Origin: Geothrix limicola
GTDB taxonomy: Bacteria; Acidobacteriota; Holophagae; Holophagales; Holophagaceae
NCBI RefSeq assembly: GCF_030268085.1
Contig: NZ_BSDE01000001.1
Span: 620,001-684,000, forward strand
Direction of reading: 5' to 3'
Length of the DNA: 64,000 nucleotides
Part shown: in pieces, positions 36,626 to 43,725 of the stretch
Layout of the letters: each line of letters begins with the position of its first letter
Numbering within the stretch: the first letter of the stretch is position 1
Notes under the pieces: model-generated
Told to the model about the DNA's origin: nothing
Database searches by the model: none
Seen by the model: only the letters and a program-made list of their open reading frames with translations
Translations under genes and position numbers: made by a program

Positions 36626-38779
36626 ATGCCCCTTTCCCTGTCTCGCACCGGCCTGCTGGCCCTGGCGACCTCGGCCCTCGTGGCCTCGTCCCCCCTGGCC
36701 GCGCCCCCGGCCTATCCGAACACTCGCAAGGCCGACGTGGTGGAGGACTATCACGGCACCAAGGTGGCCGATCCCTACCGCTGGCTGGAGGATGACCGTT
36801 CGCCCGAAACCGCCGCCTGGGTGGAAGCCCAGAACAAGGTGACCCAGGCCTATCTGGGCGGGATTCCCGAGCGGAAGCCCATCGAGGCCCGCCTCACGAA
36901 ACTGTGGGACTACGAGAAGTTCAGCACCCCCAGCAAGCGGGGGAAATACTACATCTACAGCTACAACTCGGGCCTGCAGAACCAGGGCGTGCTGTACGTG
37001 ACGACAGACCTGAAGGAGAAGGGCCGGGTGCTGCTGGATCCCAACGGGCTCAGCACCGACGGCACGGTGTCCCTGGGCGGCACCGTGTTCACGGAAGACG
37101 GACGCCTCATGGCGTATTCCCTCTCCAAGGGCGGCGCGGATCTGAACATCTGGAAGGTCCGCAATGTCGAGACGGGCCAGGATCTCGCGGACGAACTGCC
37201 CATGGGTCGCAACGGCGTCAGCGACTGGGCGAAGGATGGCCGCGGCTTCTACTACACGCGCTACCCGCTGCCCAAGGACCGCAGCGCCCTCACGGGCGTC
37301 TTCAAGCATCAGCAGCTCTTCTTCCACCTGCTGGGTACGCCGGTGGAAAAGGATGTGGTCGTCTACGAGCGTCCCGACCAGCCGGATTGGGGCTTCAGTG
37401 CCCATGTCACGGATGACGGCAAGTGGCTCGTCATCTACCAGAACCAGGGCACGGACCGTCGCAGCCGCGTCTACCTCAAAGACCTGACGAAGGCCGACGC
37501 GAAGGTCGAGCCCTGGCTCGACAAGTTCGATGCCACCTATCACGTGATCGGCAATGATGGCGGCACCTTCTACGTCTACACCGACCAGGGTGCGGCGCGC
37601 GGACGCCTCGTCGCCATTGATGCGACCAAGGGCGAGGCGAAGGATTGGAAGACGCTGATTCCCGAGGCGCCTGGCCGTGACGTGCTGGCGGGCGTGAACC
37701 TGGTGGCCAACCGCTTCGCCACCACCTGGCGCGTGGACGCGCTGAACAAGGTCCGTCTCTACGATCTGAAGGGCAAGCTGGAGCGGGAGATCGCGCTGCC
37801 CGGCGTGGGTTCCCTCATGGGTTTCGGTGGCCGCCGCCAGGATCAGGAGGCCTTCTACGGCTTCACCAGCTTCAACCTGCCCACCACCCTCTACCGCTAC
37901 GACTTCGCCTCGGGCAAGAGCGAGGTCTTCCGCCAGCCCAAGGTGGCCTTCGATCCCGCGGCCTTCGAGGTGAAGGAAGTCTTCTACCCCAGCAAGGACG
38001 GCACGAAGGTGCCCCTCTTCCTGGCCCATCGCAAGGGCCTCAGGCTCGACGGCCAGAACCCAACGCTGCTCTACGCCTACGGCGGATTCAACATCCCCAT
38101 GGCGCCCGGCTTCAGCCCCGCGAACCTGGCCTGGATGGAGATGGGCGGCGTCTACGCCATGGCCTGCCTGCGCGGCGGTAGCGAGTACGGGCGGGAGTGG
38201 TACGACGCGGGCAAGCTGCACCAGAAGCAGAATGTCTTCGACGACTTCATCGCCGCGGCCGAATGGCTGATCCGCGAGAAATACACCAGCACTCCGAAGC
38301 TGGCCATCCACGGGGGCTCCAACGGCGGCCTGCTCGTGGGCGCCTGCATGACCCAGCGTCCCGAACTCTTCGGCGCGGCCCTGCCTGCCGTGGGGGTCAT
38401 GGACATGCTGCGGTACCACAAGTTCACCATCGGCTGGATGTGGAAGAGCGACTACGACTGCTCCGACGAGGCCGAGGGTTTCCGCTACCTGATGACCTAC
38501 AGCCCCCTGCAGAAGCTGAAACCCGGTGTGAGCTACCCGGCCACCCTCGTGACCACCGGCGACCATGACGACCGCGTGGTGCCCGCCCACAGCCACAAGT
38601 TCATCGCCACCCTGCAGGCCGACCAGGCCGGCCCCGCCCCCGTGCTCACCCGCATCGAGACCAACGCGGGCCACGGCGCCGGCAAGCCCACCGCCAAGCA
38701 GATCGCCGAAAGAGCCGACCAGTGGGCCTTCCTCGTCAAGAACCTCGGCATGAAACTGCCCTCCGGATTCGCCCAGTAG
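36626..38779 (+). CDS. Prolyl oligopeptidase (S9A), secreted, second of a tandem pair
   Basis: The 717-residue paralog of the upstream gene has a signal peptide (MPLSLSRTGLLALATSALVASSPLA) and the same propeller plus hydrolase layout. The triad is Ser565 in GGSNGGLL, Asp649 in DHDDRVV and His683 in AGHGAGK. The hydrolase half is much more alike than the propeller, suggesting shared catalysis but different substrate access. AGGAGG precedes ATG 36626. Two co-directional secreted prolyl peptidases fit a peptide-scavenging lifestyle. Confidence 0.93.
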   Translation: MPLSLSRTGLLALATSALVASSPLAAPPAYPNTRKADVVEDYHGTKVADPYRWLEDDRSPETAAWVEAQNKVTQAYLGGIPERKPIEARLTKLWDYEKFSTPSKRGKYYIYSYNSGLQNQGVLYVTTDLKEKGRVLLDPNGLSTDGTVSLGGTVFTEDGRLMAYSLSKGGADLNIWKVRNVETGQDLADELPMGRNGVSDWAKDGRGFYYTRYPLPKDRSALTGVFKHQQLFFHLLGTPVEKDVVVYERPDQPDWGFSAHVTDDGKWLVIYQNQGTDRRSRVYLKDLTKADAKVEPWLDKFDATYHVIGNDGGTFYVYTDQGAARGRLVAIDATKGEAKDWKTLIPEAPGRDVLAGVNLVANRFATTWRVDALNKVRLYDLKGKLEREIALPGVGSLMGFGGRRQDQEAFYGFTSFNLPTTLYRYDFASGKSEVFRQPKVAFDPAAFEVKEVFYPSKDGTKVPLFLAHRKGLRLDGQNPTLLYAYGGFNIPMAPGFSPANLAWMEMGGVYAMACLRGGSEYGREWYDAGKLHQKQNVFDDFIAAAEWLIREKYTSTPKLAIHGGSNGGLLVGACMTQRPELFGAALPAVGVMDMLRYHKFTIGWMWKSDYDCSDEAEGFRYLMTYSPLQKLKPGVSYPATLVTTGDHDDRVVPAHSHKFIATLQADQAGPAPVLTRIETNAGHGAGKPTAKQIAERADQWAFLVKNLGMKLPSGFAQ

Positions 38780-38819
38780 TTGATTCCAGCGGCCTCTCAG
38801 GGCAAACTAAGAGGCCAGC

Positions 38820-38895
38820 GCCAACTTAGCTCAGCTGGTAGAGCAGCTGATTCGTAATCAGCAGGTCGCAGGTTCGAATCCTGTAGTTGGCTCCA
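38820..38895 (+). tRNA. tRNA-Thr (anticodon CGT)
   Basis: A complete 76-base cloverleaf: acceptor GCCAACT/AGTTGGC, D arm with AGCTCAGCTGGTAGAGC, anticodon stem GCTGA/TCAGC around loop TTCGTAA (anticodon CGT, reading ACG), T arm GGTTCGAATCC and an encoded CCA end. Its 3' half is repeated at 48249-48293, marking it as the integration site of the element downstream. Confidence 0.95.
38851..38895 (+). repeat. attL: Left attachment site copy (inside tRNA-Thr)
   Basis: The 45 bases from the anticodon loop (TTCGTAATCAG) to the CCA end are identical to 48249-48293. Flanking bases on both sides differ, so this is the crossover core. Here it belongs to the intact tRNA gene. Confidence 0.9.
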
Positions 38896-38900
38896 CACTT

Positions 38901-38920
38901 AGGCCCCTTCCGAGGGGCCT
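38901..38920 (+). terminator. Hairpin terminator just after tRNA-Thr
   Basis: Perfect 8-bp stem AGGCCCCT / AGGGGCCT with loop TCCG, followed by TCGCTTT. Being inside the element, it would replace the host terminator now moved to the right-hand junction at 48301. Confidence 0.6.
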
Positions 38921-39003
38921 TCGCTTTGCTCGATAAACATCCCATGCGTTCTCAGGTTGGCTGGAGGCCTTGACGTAAAGTGGCCCCATGAAGATCAAGC
39001 AGC

Positions 39004-39477
39004 TCATCCCCGACGACCGAACCCGGTCCAAGGTTCTAGCCCTGGCAGAGGTACAGCACCTGCCAGTGCGACAGGACGGCCCTTGGGCTGTCTTCGAAGC
39101 AGTGAACGAATCGGAGCGGGTGCTGGAGGTATTGCAGGCCGCAGGGGTGCCTGTGCCGGCACTAGGGGCGGCTCCAATGCCCAGAGACGCCTCCGCTCGA
39201 AGTTCCAAGCCCACTCGAAAGCGTTCATAGCCTGGTACGGATCTTCACCGAAGGATTCCGGCATCGGATAGACAAGTTGGTGAAGGAACCCACCGCCGAA
39301 TTTGTAGGGCGTTGGGTATGGGTAGGGATGGTGGAGCCAGATCCAGCGGTCTCCGTCTACCCCCAGGGCAGTTGAGCCGATGTGGAACCCCAAATGAAGC
39401 TTCTGGCCCGCACACACCTTCTTCACTAGCTCAAAGTCGCTTGGATCGAACGAGTCAGTTTGGAATGGGTGGCGCAT
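39004..39477 (-). CDS. Hypothetical protein at the left end of the element
   Basis: A 157-residue protein of unknown family. The N-terminal two thirds are rich in aromatic residues (GDRWIWLHHPYPYPTPYKFGGGF, region about 43-65), then a Pro/Arg-rich stretch. The last residues include ALAGAVPLPGLEPWTGFGR, which recurs at 48387-48569 with nearly all base changes synonymous, so this reading frame has been under protein-level selection. GAGG five bases before ATG 39477 supports the start. It is the last of three co-directional genes after the SRAP gene. A plus-strand frame over the same bases was rejected. Confidence 0.55.
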   Translation of the reverse strand: MRHPFQTDSFDPSDFELVKKVCAGQKLHLGFHIGSTALGVDGDRWIWLHHPYPYPTPYKFGGGFLHQLVYPMPESFGEDPYQAMNAFEWAWNFERRRLWALEPPLVPAQAPLRPAIPPAPAPIRSLLRRQPKGRPVALAGAVPLPGLEPWTGFGRRG

Positions 39478-39540
39478 TGATGCCTCGGGGCACCAAGCAT
39501 AGGCCTCTCGAATCGACAGGGAATGGCTACTCCAGTTCGA

Positions 39541-40185
39541 TTAGGCAATGGGGAGGATTAGCTCCGGCCCCTGCGCCTTCACATTCCCCACTGCCGAACT
39601 CACCTCATATGCCTCGATCCATTCGTCAGGACAGGGGCCCAGCAGGGCCTGGAGGTCCGCCTGCGATGTGTTGGGGTCCAGCCACGCCTCGGCGGCCTCT
39701 GGTGAAAGTATCGCCGGCATGGACTTGGGGTGGAGCTCCTCCATGATCTTGTTCGGAAAGGTGGTGATGACGGCGCAAACGTCCTCCCCTTCGTGGCGCA
39801 GCCCCAGGCCCGCGAAGAGAAAGTGATGCCCCTCGGCAGGGTGGATGAACATGGCGCGCTTGCGGCCCGCGATCACCGGCCATTCGTAGAAGCCAGTGGC
39901 CGGCACCACCAGGCGCCCGTCCTTGAATGGCCCGCGCCAGGTCTTCAACTCATGCAGGGTTTCCGCCCGAGCATTGATGAGGGGTCGCTTGCTCCATCCA
40001 GGTTGGAAGCCCCACATGCGTTCCGTGACCGTCCATTCCTCACCTGGCTCGATGACTGGGACCTTCTGCCCCGGACTTACATTCCAGCGATCCATGAACT
40101 CCTTGATGAGTTCTTTCATGGGGCGGCCTGGGAAGGCCTCCCGCAGCATCCGTTTTATCGCCGCAGATACCATGCGTCCGCACAT
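39541..40185 (-). CDS. SOS response-associated peptidase (SRAP; HMCES/YedK family)
   Basis: The 214-residue protein starts MCGRM; after removal of Met, Cys2 forms the thiazolidine crosslink to abasic sites in single-stranded DNA. Other family residues are present: NARAET, the VPATGFYEW glutamate block and the histidine in the LHPKSMPAIL block. SRAP proteins shield abasic sites at replication forks and are frequent on mobile elements. The start lies two bases after the stop of the small gene upstream, implying one operon. Here it may protect the element's own replication. Confidence 0.92.
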   Translation of the reverse strand: MCGRMVSAAIKRMLREAFPGRPMKELIKEFMDRWNVSPGQKVPVIEPGEEWTVTERMWGFQPGWSKRPLINARAETLHELKTWRGPFKDGRLVVPATGFYEWPVIAGRKRAMFIHPAEGHHFLFAGLGLRHEGEDVCAVITTFPNKIMEELHPKSMPAILSPEAAEAWLDPNTSQADLQALLGPCPDEWIEAYEVSSAVGNVKAQGPELILPIA

Positions 40186-40187
40186 AG

Positions 40188-40385
40188 TTATTCTCTGAGA
40201 AAGTCAGCAGGGTCGCCCATGTCGAACCCGGCGTCATTGGTGAAGTAACGCCTGTCACGGAGGCGAACAGTGGGATTCGCTTCGTAAGTTGCGAAGAGCA
40301 GACTTGAGCATCCCTCCACCACTTCACGGGAGGCTTCTATGGTGTGGTCATCGGGCGCTTTGATCAGAAAAGTCAGCACTTTCAA
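40188..40385 (-). CDS. Small hypothetical protein co-translated with SRAP
   Basis: A 65-residue protein (MKVLTFLIKAPDDHTIEASREVVEGC at the start) of unknown family. It uses TTG 40385, placed four to five bases after a near-perfect AAGGAGG, which makes translation likely despite the rare start. The TAA stop is two bases from the SRAP ATG. The end of the protein is acidic (FDMGDPADFLRE). It may be a partner or regulator of SRAP. Confidence 0.6.
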   Translation of the reverse strand: MKVLTFLIKAPDDHTIEASREVVEGCSSLLFATYEANPTVRLRDRRYFTNDAGFDMGDPADFLRE

Positions 40386-40490
40386 TGTGCCTCCTTATGG
40401 TTTGAATCTCCGGTTTACCTGTAAGTGTTTATTTAACATGTGTTGCCGCAAGCCTGAAATACTGTGAGCAAATTAATTAAGGAGGCAATT

Positions 40491-40805
40491 ATGAGCATTA
40501 CTCGAAAACTATCTGATTTCATTTCTGACTGTGAAAAGTTTGGTTATAAGCCAAGCGACACGAGCAACGCTGGGCTACGGTCAATGCATGGGTTGTTCAA
40601 GCTTTGGGAAACCGCAGCATCTGAAAATGACGGGGTGGTTGCCATGGCGTGGGGGCGGTATTCAGACCAAGTGGTAATGGCCTACTGCGAATCAATTGGT
40701 TGCCAGAAAATGACATCGAAAGCGCTTGAATTGATGGAAATCGCGAGTCACGTCTGGGGTGCTTGGAATCACCAGGCGCAGGTGAAATCCGATCGGGAGG
40801 CCTGA
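40491..40805 (+). CDS. Hypothetical protein of the element
   Basis: A 104-residue protein (start MSITRKLSDFISDCEKFGYKPSD) of no recognised family, predicted mostly helical. A perfect AAGGAGG stands five bases before ATG 40491. The coding sequence and the region upstream are more AT-rich than the host, as expected of acquired DNA. It is divergent from the SRAP operon; the shared gap 40386-40490 probably holds both promoters, though I see no clear consensus. The next gene starts three bases after its stop. Confidence 0.65.
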   Translation: MSITRKLSDFISDCEKFGYKPSDTSNAGLRSMHGLFKLWETAASENDGVVAMAWGRYSDQVVMAYCESIGCQKMTSKALELMEIASHVWGAWNHQAQVKSDREA

Positions 40806-40807
40806 GG

Positions 40808-41149
40808 ATGCGAAATCATTACGTTGGTCAGAAAATCGAACGGACTGATGGACATTGGGTTTTGATCGAATCTCTTGGGCCTGGGCGCTGGCTTGCGGAA
40901 CGATTCGACCAGGTGACCCAAGAAATATCCGAATGGGAGGAGTCCGGATGGGTGTCTCCCGTTTGTGTCCCTCCACCAACAACTGTCTGCAAAACCTGCG
41001 ACGGGAAGGGTGCAGTGATGTTGATGCCCTTGGCCCACATTAGTGATTGCCCTGATTGCGTGAAAAATGGTAACTGCCCGCGATGTGGGAAACCAACTAT
41101 GACTGATAGGTTCGTGACGAAATGTAATGAGTGCGGGTTTCACGGCTGA
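40808..41149 (+). CDS. Zinc-ribbon protein with DnaJ-like cysteine motifs
   Basis: A 113-residue protein with a winged N-terminal part (about 1-55: GQKIERTDGHWVLIESLGPG) and a Cys-rich C-terminal half. It has CKTCDGKG, CPDC, CPRCGKP and CNECGFHG, i.e. two zinc ribbons, the first resembling the CxxCxGxG repeats of DnaJ. GGGAGG precedes ATG 40808. It follows the previous gene with a gap of two bases. A nucleic-acid or protein-binding role is plausible; the family is not recognised. Confidence 0.65.
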   Translation: MRNHYVGQKIERTDGHWVLIESLGPGRWLAERFDQVTQEISEWEESGWVSPVCVPPPTTVCKTCDGKGAVMLMPLAHISDCPDCVKNGNCPRCGKPTMTDRFVTKCNECGFHG

Positions 41150-41151
41150 TC

Positions 41152-41247
41152 ATGGGAAGCATGATGCCCGAAATCCTCAATGACGGTGCAGAAGCGGTTG
41201 CATTCTCGCCTCAGGGCAAGCAGGAGGTGAGGTTAGATCTCTGCTGA
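41152..41247 (+). CDS. Possible 31-residue peptide
   Basis: A short frame starting MGSMMPEILNDGAEAVAF directly after the zinc-ribbon gene (two-base gap) and ending in Cys. There is no clear ribosome site, so expression would rely on coupling. It is listed as a possible gene only. Confidence 0.2.
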   Translation: MGSMMPEILNDGAEAVAFSPQGKQEVRLDLC

Positions 41248-41277
41248 ATTCTGGGTGCAGGTGGGAGAACTACTGGC

Positions 41278-41807
41278 TCATGCCAGCATCCCGCCCGGCC
41301 GCTTCTGCTTCACGGCCCAGTCATTCATGACTGGCTCAAACATCTTCACGAGGTCCCGACTGGCTGCGCCGGCGTTGTCCGCGCTCACTGTGGCGCCACC
41401 CGTGTTGCTCACGTGGACGACAATCGGGGCCGAGATCTGCGTTTGCATGGACGCGGCCGGCGCTGAGAGCCCACCACTCCAGAAGGGATTGGAGCCGGCT
41501 GCCGATGCGGCCGGGGCAGGGGAACCGCAGTGTCTCGCAGAAGGGTGGCGGAATCACGCCAGAGCCCCCGTTGCTCCGCGATTGCATCCCAGAGAAGTCG
41601 TGCCTGGGCCCCCAAAGCGTCGAGTTCGGGGGCTGTATGCAGGGGCTCAATTGCCGTGGTCTTCCATGCCAAGGTTCGGCTGCTATCCGTATTGATGGCA
41701 GCGATCTTGGAAATCCGAGCCGTGTTCAGCGTCTCCATCCTGTCCGCGAAGGCAACCATCTGCCCAAGCATTTCCTTGAGACGGTCCATCGGTAACTTTA
41801 CGATCAT
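41278..41807 (-). pseudogene. Frameshifted phage-type protein ending like a tail tape-measure C-terminus
   Basis: From ATG 41807 (AAGGAGG upstream, overlapping the previous stop) the frame reads MIVKLPMDRLKEMLGQMVAFADRM... to about residue 97. It then degrades into Arg/Pro-rich sequence ending at 41409. In the -1 frame the DNA continues with a good protein: a Pro/Ala linker, NPFWSGG, QISAPIVVHVSNTGG, and a terminal WAVKQKRPGGMLA resembling tape-measure C-termini. One added base at the run of four G (41519-41522 on the plus strand) joins both into about 176 residues. This may be a mutation, a sequencing error or recoding. Tail relation is inference from the end motif. Confidence 0.55.
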
Positions 41808-42169
41808 GAATCCTCCTTGAGTTGTGACTTGAGCAGTGCGTCGAGTTCCTGTAGTTCGGCTTCGTCGGTACGGGCCAGAGTCAAGAACTCCGAACGGATG
41901 GAGTCCAAGCCGCCGGCGATTTCATCTAACAGGGCGTCTTTCTCGGAAATCTCTGAGATCTCTTTCAGCAGGGATTCTTTTGACGTGGCCCTAAACCGGA
42001 TTGCATCCGGGATGAACCGTGAATAGCGAATTTGGAGCGTGAGCGCGCGGGTCCTGATCTCCTGAAACGAATTCTTGAGAATTTGAAGCCGATCCTCCAT
42101 CTCGCCGATTTGCTGAAGCGCAGCCTGCCGCCGCCTTTTCTTCGCGCGTAATCGGTCGAGTTCATTCAC
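41804..42169 (-). CDS. Hypothetical coiled-coil protein
   Basis: The 121-residue product is almost wholly charged helix (MNELDRLRAKKRRRQAALQQ, then QILKNSFQEIRTRALTLQIRY and ISEISEKDALLDEIAGGLDSIRSEF regions), predicting a long coiled coil. No family is recognised. Its stop overlaps the ATG of the tape-measure-like gene (ATGA), so both are expressed together and may interact. GGAGG is 11 bases before the ATG. Confidence 0.55.
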   Translation of the reverse strand: MNELDRLRAKKRRRQAALQQIGEMEDRLQILKNSFQEIRTRALTLQIRYSRFIPDAIRFRATSKESLLKEISEISEKDALLDEIAGGLDSIRSEFLTLARTDEAELQELDALLKSQLKEDS

Positions 42170-42218
42170 GGCGCAGCCTCCACAGCCAAGGATGAGGCGC
42201 CGTTGTCGCGTTGGTGGC

Positions 42219-42539
42219 TCAAGGGGCGACAGTATTTTTAGTTGCTCGGCGTCGGAGTTTGATGCGATTGACGGTGGATCTGTGGAGATTCACTCTCGTG
42301 GCAATCTCGGCTTCAGGAACCCCAATCCCAAGAAGTTCTATTACCCGCTTGTGGCGTTCCTCTCGCGTTTCTGGGGAAAGCGGAGTCGTGGGTGGGGGTG
42401 GAACTCGATGGCCTGCCAAGCACTCACGACTCACGGCGTAGGCCAGGTTCGCGAGCACGATAGCCAGGTCTTCGTTGTTCGGCATAGATACCCTGAACGC
42501 TTCTCGAAGTCGCGTCAGCCATTCATCCATTGAGTTCAT
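42219..42539 (-). CDS. HTH DNA-binding protein of the element
   Basis: A 106-residue protein with an N-terminal helical part (MDEWLTRLREAFRVSMPNNEDLAIVLANLA) and a C-terminal helix-turn-helix. The latter spans about residues 60-100 (RHKRVIELLGIGVPEAEIATRVNLHRSTVNRIKLRRR), like sigma-70 region 4 or homeodomain-like resolvase tails. ATG 42539 overlaps the antirepressor stop (ATGA), with AAAGGTG upstream. It could be a late-gene activator or repressor of the element. Confidence 0.6.
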   Translation of the reverse strand: MNSMDEWLTRLREAFRVSMPNNEDLAIVLANLAYAVSRECLAGHRVPPPPTTPLSPETREERHKRVIELLGIGVPEAEIATRVNLHRSTVNRIKLRRRATKNTVAP

Positions 42540-42979
42540 GCCGCACCTTTGCGGCCTGAATGAGGGTGAGATGTGTAACCCATGGACCAATACTTGCATT
42601 CCCCCGCATGGAGCCAGCGATTGAGATGCTTGGATGTCTGTTTGCCAGTCGCGCGGCGCTCACACTCGATGAAATAGAGGCGGGCCTGTTTGCCTTTGGC
42701 TGTTCGCTGAACCATCGCCAATTCCTTGGCCATGGAAATGGAGGTCATGTATTCCTTAGCGGGGCGACCACCCTTGGGGTTTTCCCCGTTTTCGGTGAAA
42801 ACCTCGAAGTCCTGGCCCTCAATGAAACTGAATGCTTCAACGTGATCTTTGATCCAAGTAGTGAAGTCTTTGCCCACTTCCAGGAATGCATGGAGGTCCC
42901 TACCTGAAACGGCGTTGACCTCCGAACCGCCAAGCTGGGCCTTCTGGATCGGGATCAATTTGGACGACGCGCGCCTCAT
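42536..42979 (-). CDS. AntA/AntB-type phage antirepressor
   Basis: The 147-residue protein has the AntA/AntB signature VSGRDLHAFLEVGKDFTTWIKDHVEAFSF (about 27-55) followed by FIEGQDFEVF and YMTSISMAKELAMVQRT. These proteins bind a phage repressor and lift repression. GGGGAGG five bases before ATG 42979 fixes the start, overlapping the DnaC-like stop (ATGA). It sits in the replication block, so derepression and replication are expressed together. A separate KilA-type C-terminal domain is absent. Confidence 0.85.
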   Translation of the reverse strand: MRRASSKLIPIQKAQLGGSEVNAVSGRDLHAFLEVGKDFTTWIKDHVEAFSFIEGQDFEVFTENGENPKGGRPAKEYMTSISMAKELAMVQRTAKGKQARLYFIECERRATGKQTSKHLNRWLHAGECKYWSMGYTSHPHSGRKGAA

Positions 42980-43725
42980 GCGGGCCTCCCCGGAAGATTG
43001 AACGGCTTCAAGCCTGTGACCCATGAAAGAGGGTTAGGCTCGATCAGCCGGCGAACCGTGGCGGCACCGTACAGCCGCACCAGGTCAACCTGGGAGACGT
43101 TCGTGGTCCAGATCGTGGGGAGCTCCGCCCGGTAGCGTGAGTTGATGATGTGATCGAGCTGGGAGGCCCCCCAGTCTTCCGTATAGCTGCCTTTGAGGCG
43201 CTCCCGTCCCAGGTCATCCAGGACCAAGAGATGAGCCATCGCCAATCGTTCCACGCGCTCCTCTGCCCCATTCACGGCATTGGACCGAAGCCAATGGACC
43301 TCATCGGGCCAGCTGGACCACACGACTCGCGGGAAGTCCTTCCGGCTGTCCCATTGCCCCTGGATGCTAGGCACGATCACACGCTCGGACCAGTGGGTGA
43401 GACCTTCGGTCAGGAGGGCCGCGATGGCCTGGGTCTTTCCAATCCCGGTCCCGCCTCCAATCCCGAATCCAACCTCCAGGTGCCCGGCCCGGAATCTGCC
43501 TGGGATTGCCTCGAGGATGAGCCCAGGGATCCGTTCCCGTTCGGCACGGGCCTCCCGGCGCTGGAGCCCGCGGCCATCGTCCCAGAGGAGGTCTAGGATT
43601 CGCCGGGAGCGTTCGGCCCGGAATTGGGCAATCGCATCCAGACGTTCCGATTCCTTGCGGCACTTCCAGCATTCGCCATCGAGGATAGCGTCTTGGTGTT
43701 CGGGAGTCCGGCAGAGTTCAGGCAC
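42976..43725 (-). CDS. DnaC-like helicase loader ATPase
   Basis: The 249-residue AAA+ protein has Walker A GGGTGIGKTQA, Walker B AHLLVLDDLG, a sensor-1-like TIWTTNVS and the arginine-finger region of DnaC/IstB loaders. A Cys-rich N-terminus (CRTPEHQDAILDGECWKC) may bind zinc. The start GTG 43725 has GGAG seven bases upstream and overlaps the end of the O-like gene. It would load the host replicative helicase onto the element's origin, acting with the O-like initiator, as phage P/DnaC proteins do. Confidence 0.85.
   Translation of the reverse strand: MPELCRTPEHQDAILDGECWKCRKESERLDAIAQFRAERSRRILDLLWDDGRGLQRREARAERERIPGLILEAIPGRFRAGHLEVGFGIGGGTGIGKTQAIAALLTEGLTHWSERVIVPSIQGQWDSRKDFPRVVWSSWPDEVHWLRSNAVNGAEERVERLAMAHLLVLDDLGRERLKGSYTEDWGASQLDHIINSRYRAELPTIWTTNVSQVDLVRLYGAATVRRLIEPNPLSWVTGLKPFNLPGRPA

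Noticed and set aside
38791-38816. GGCCTCT/AGAGGCC hairpin as terminator of the second prolyl oligopeptidase
   Set aside because: Seven-base stem, 12-base loop, no T-run, and it directly abuts the tRNA.
38858-39214. Minus-strand frame ending EPTTGFEPATC
   Set aside because: The end is tRNA-Thr sequence read as protein; the same artefact appears at 48256-48708.
38988-39230. Plus-strand 80-residue frame starting MKIKQLIPDD
   Set aside because: It overlaps the minus gene 39004-39477, whose frame shows synonymous-only divergence with a second copy; the plus frame does not, and it lacks a good ribosome site.
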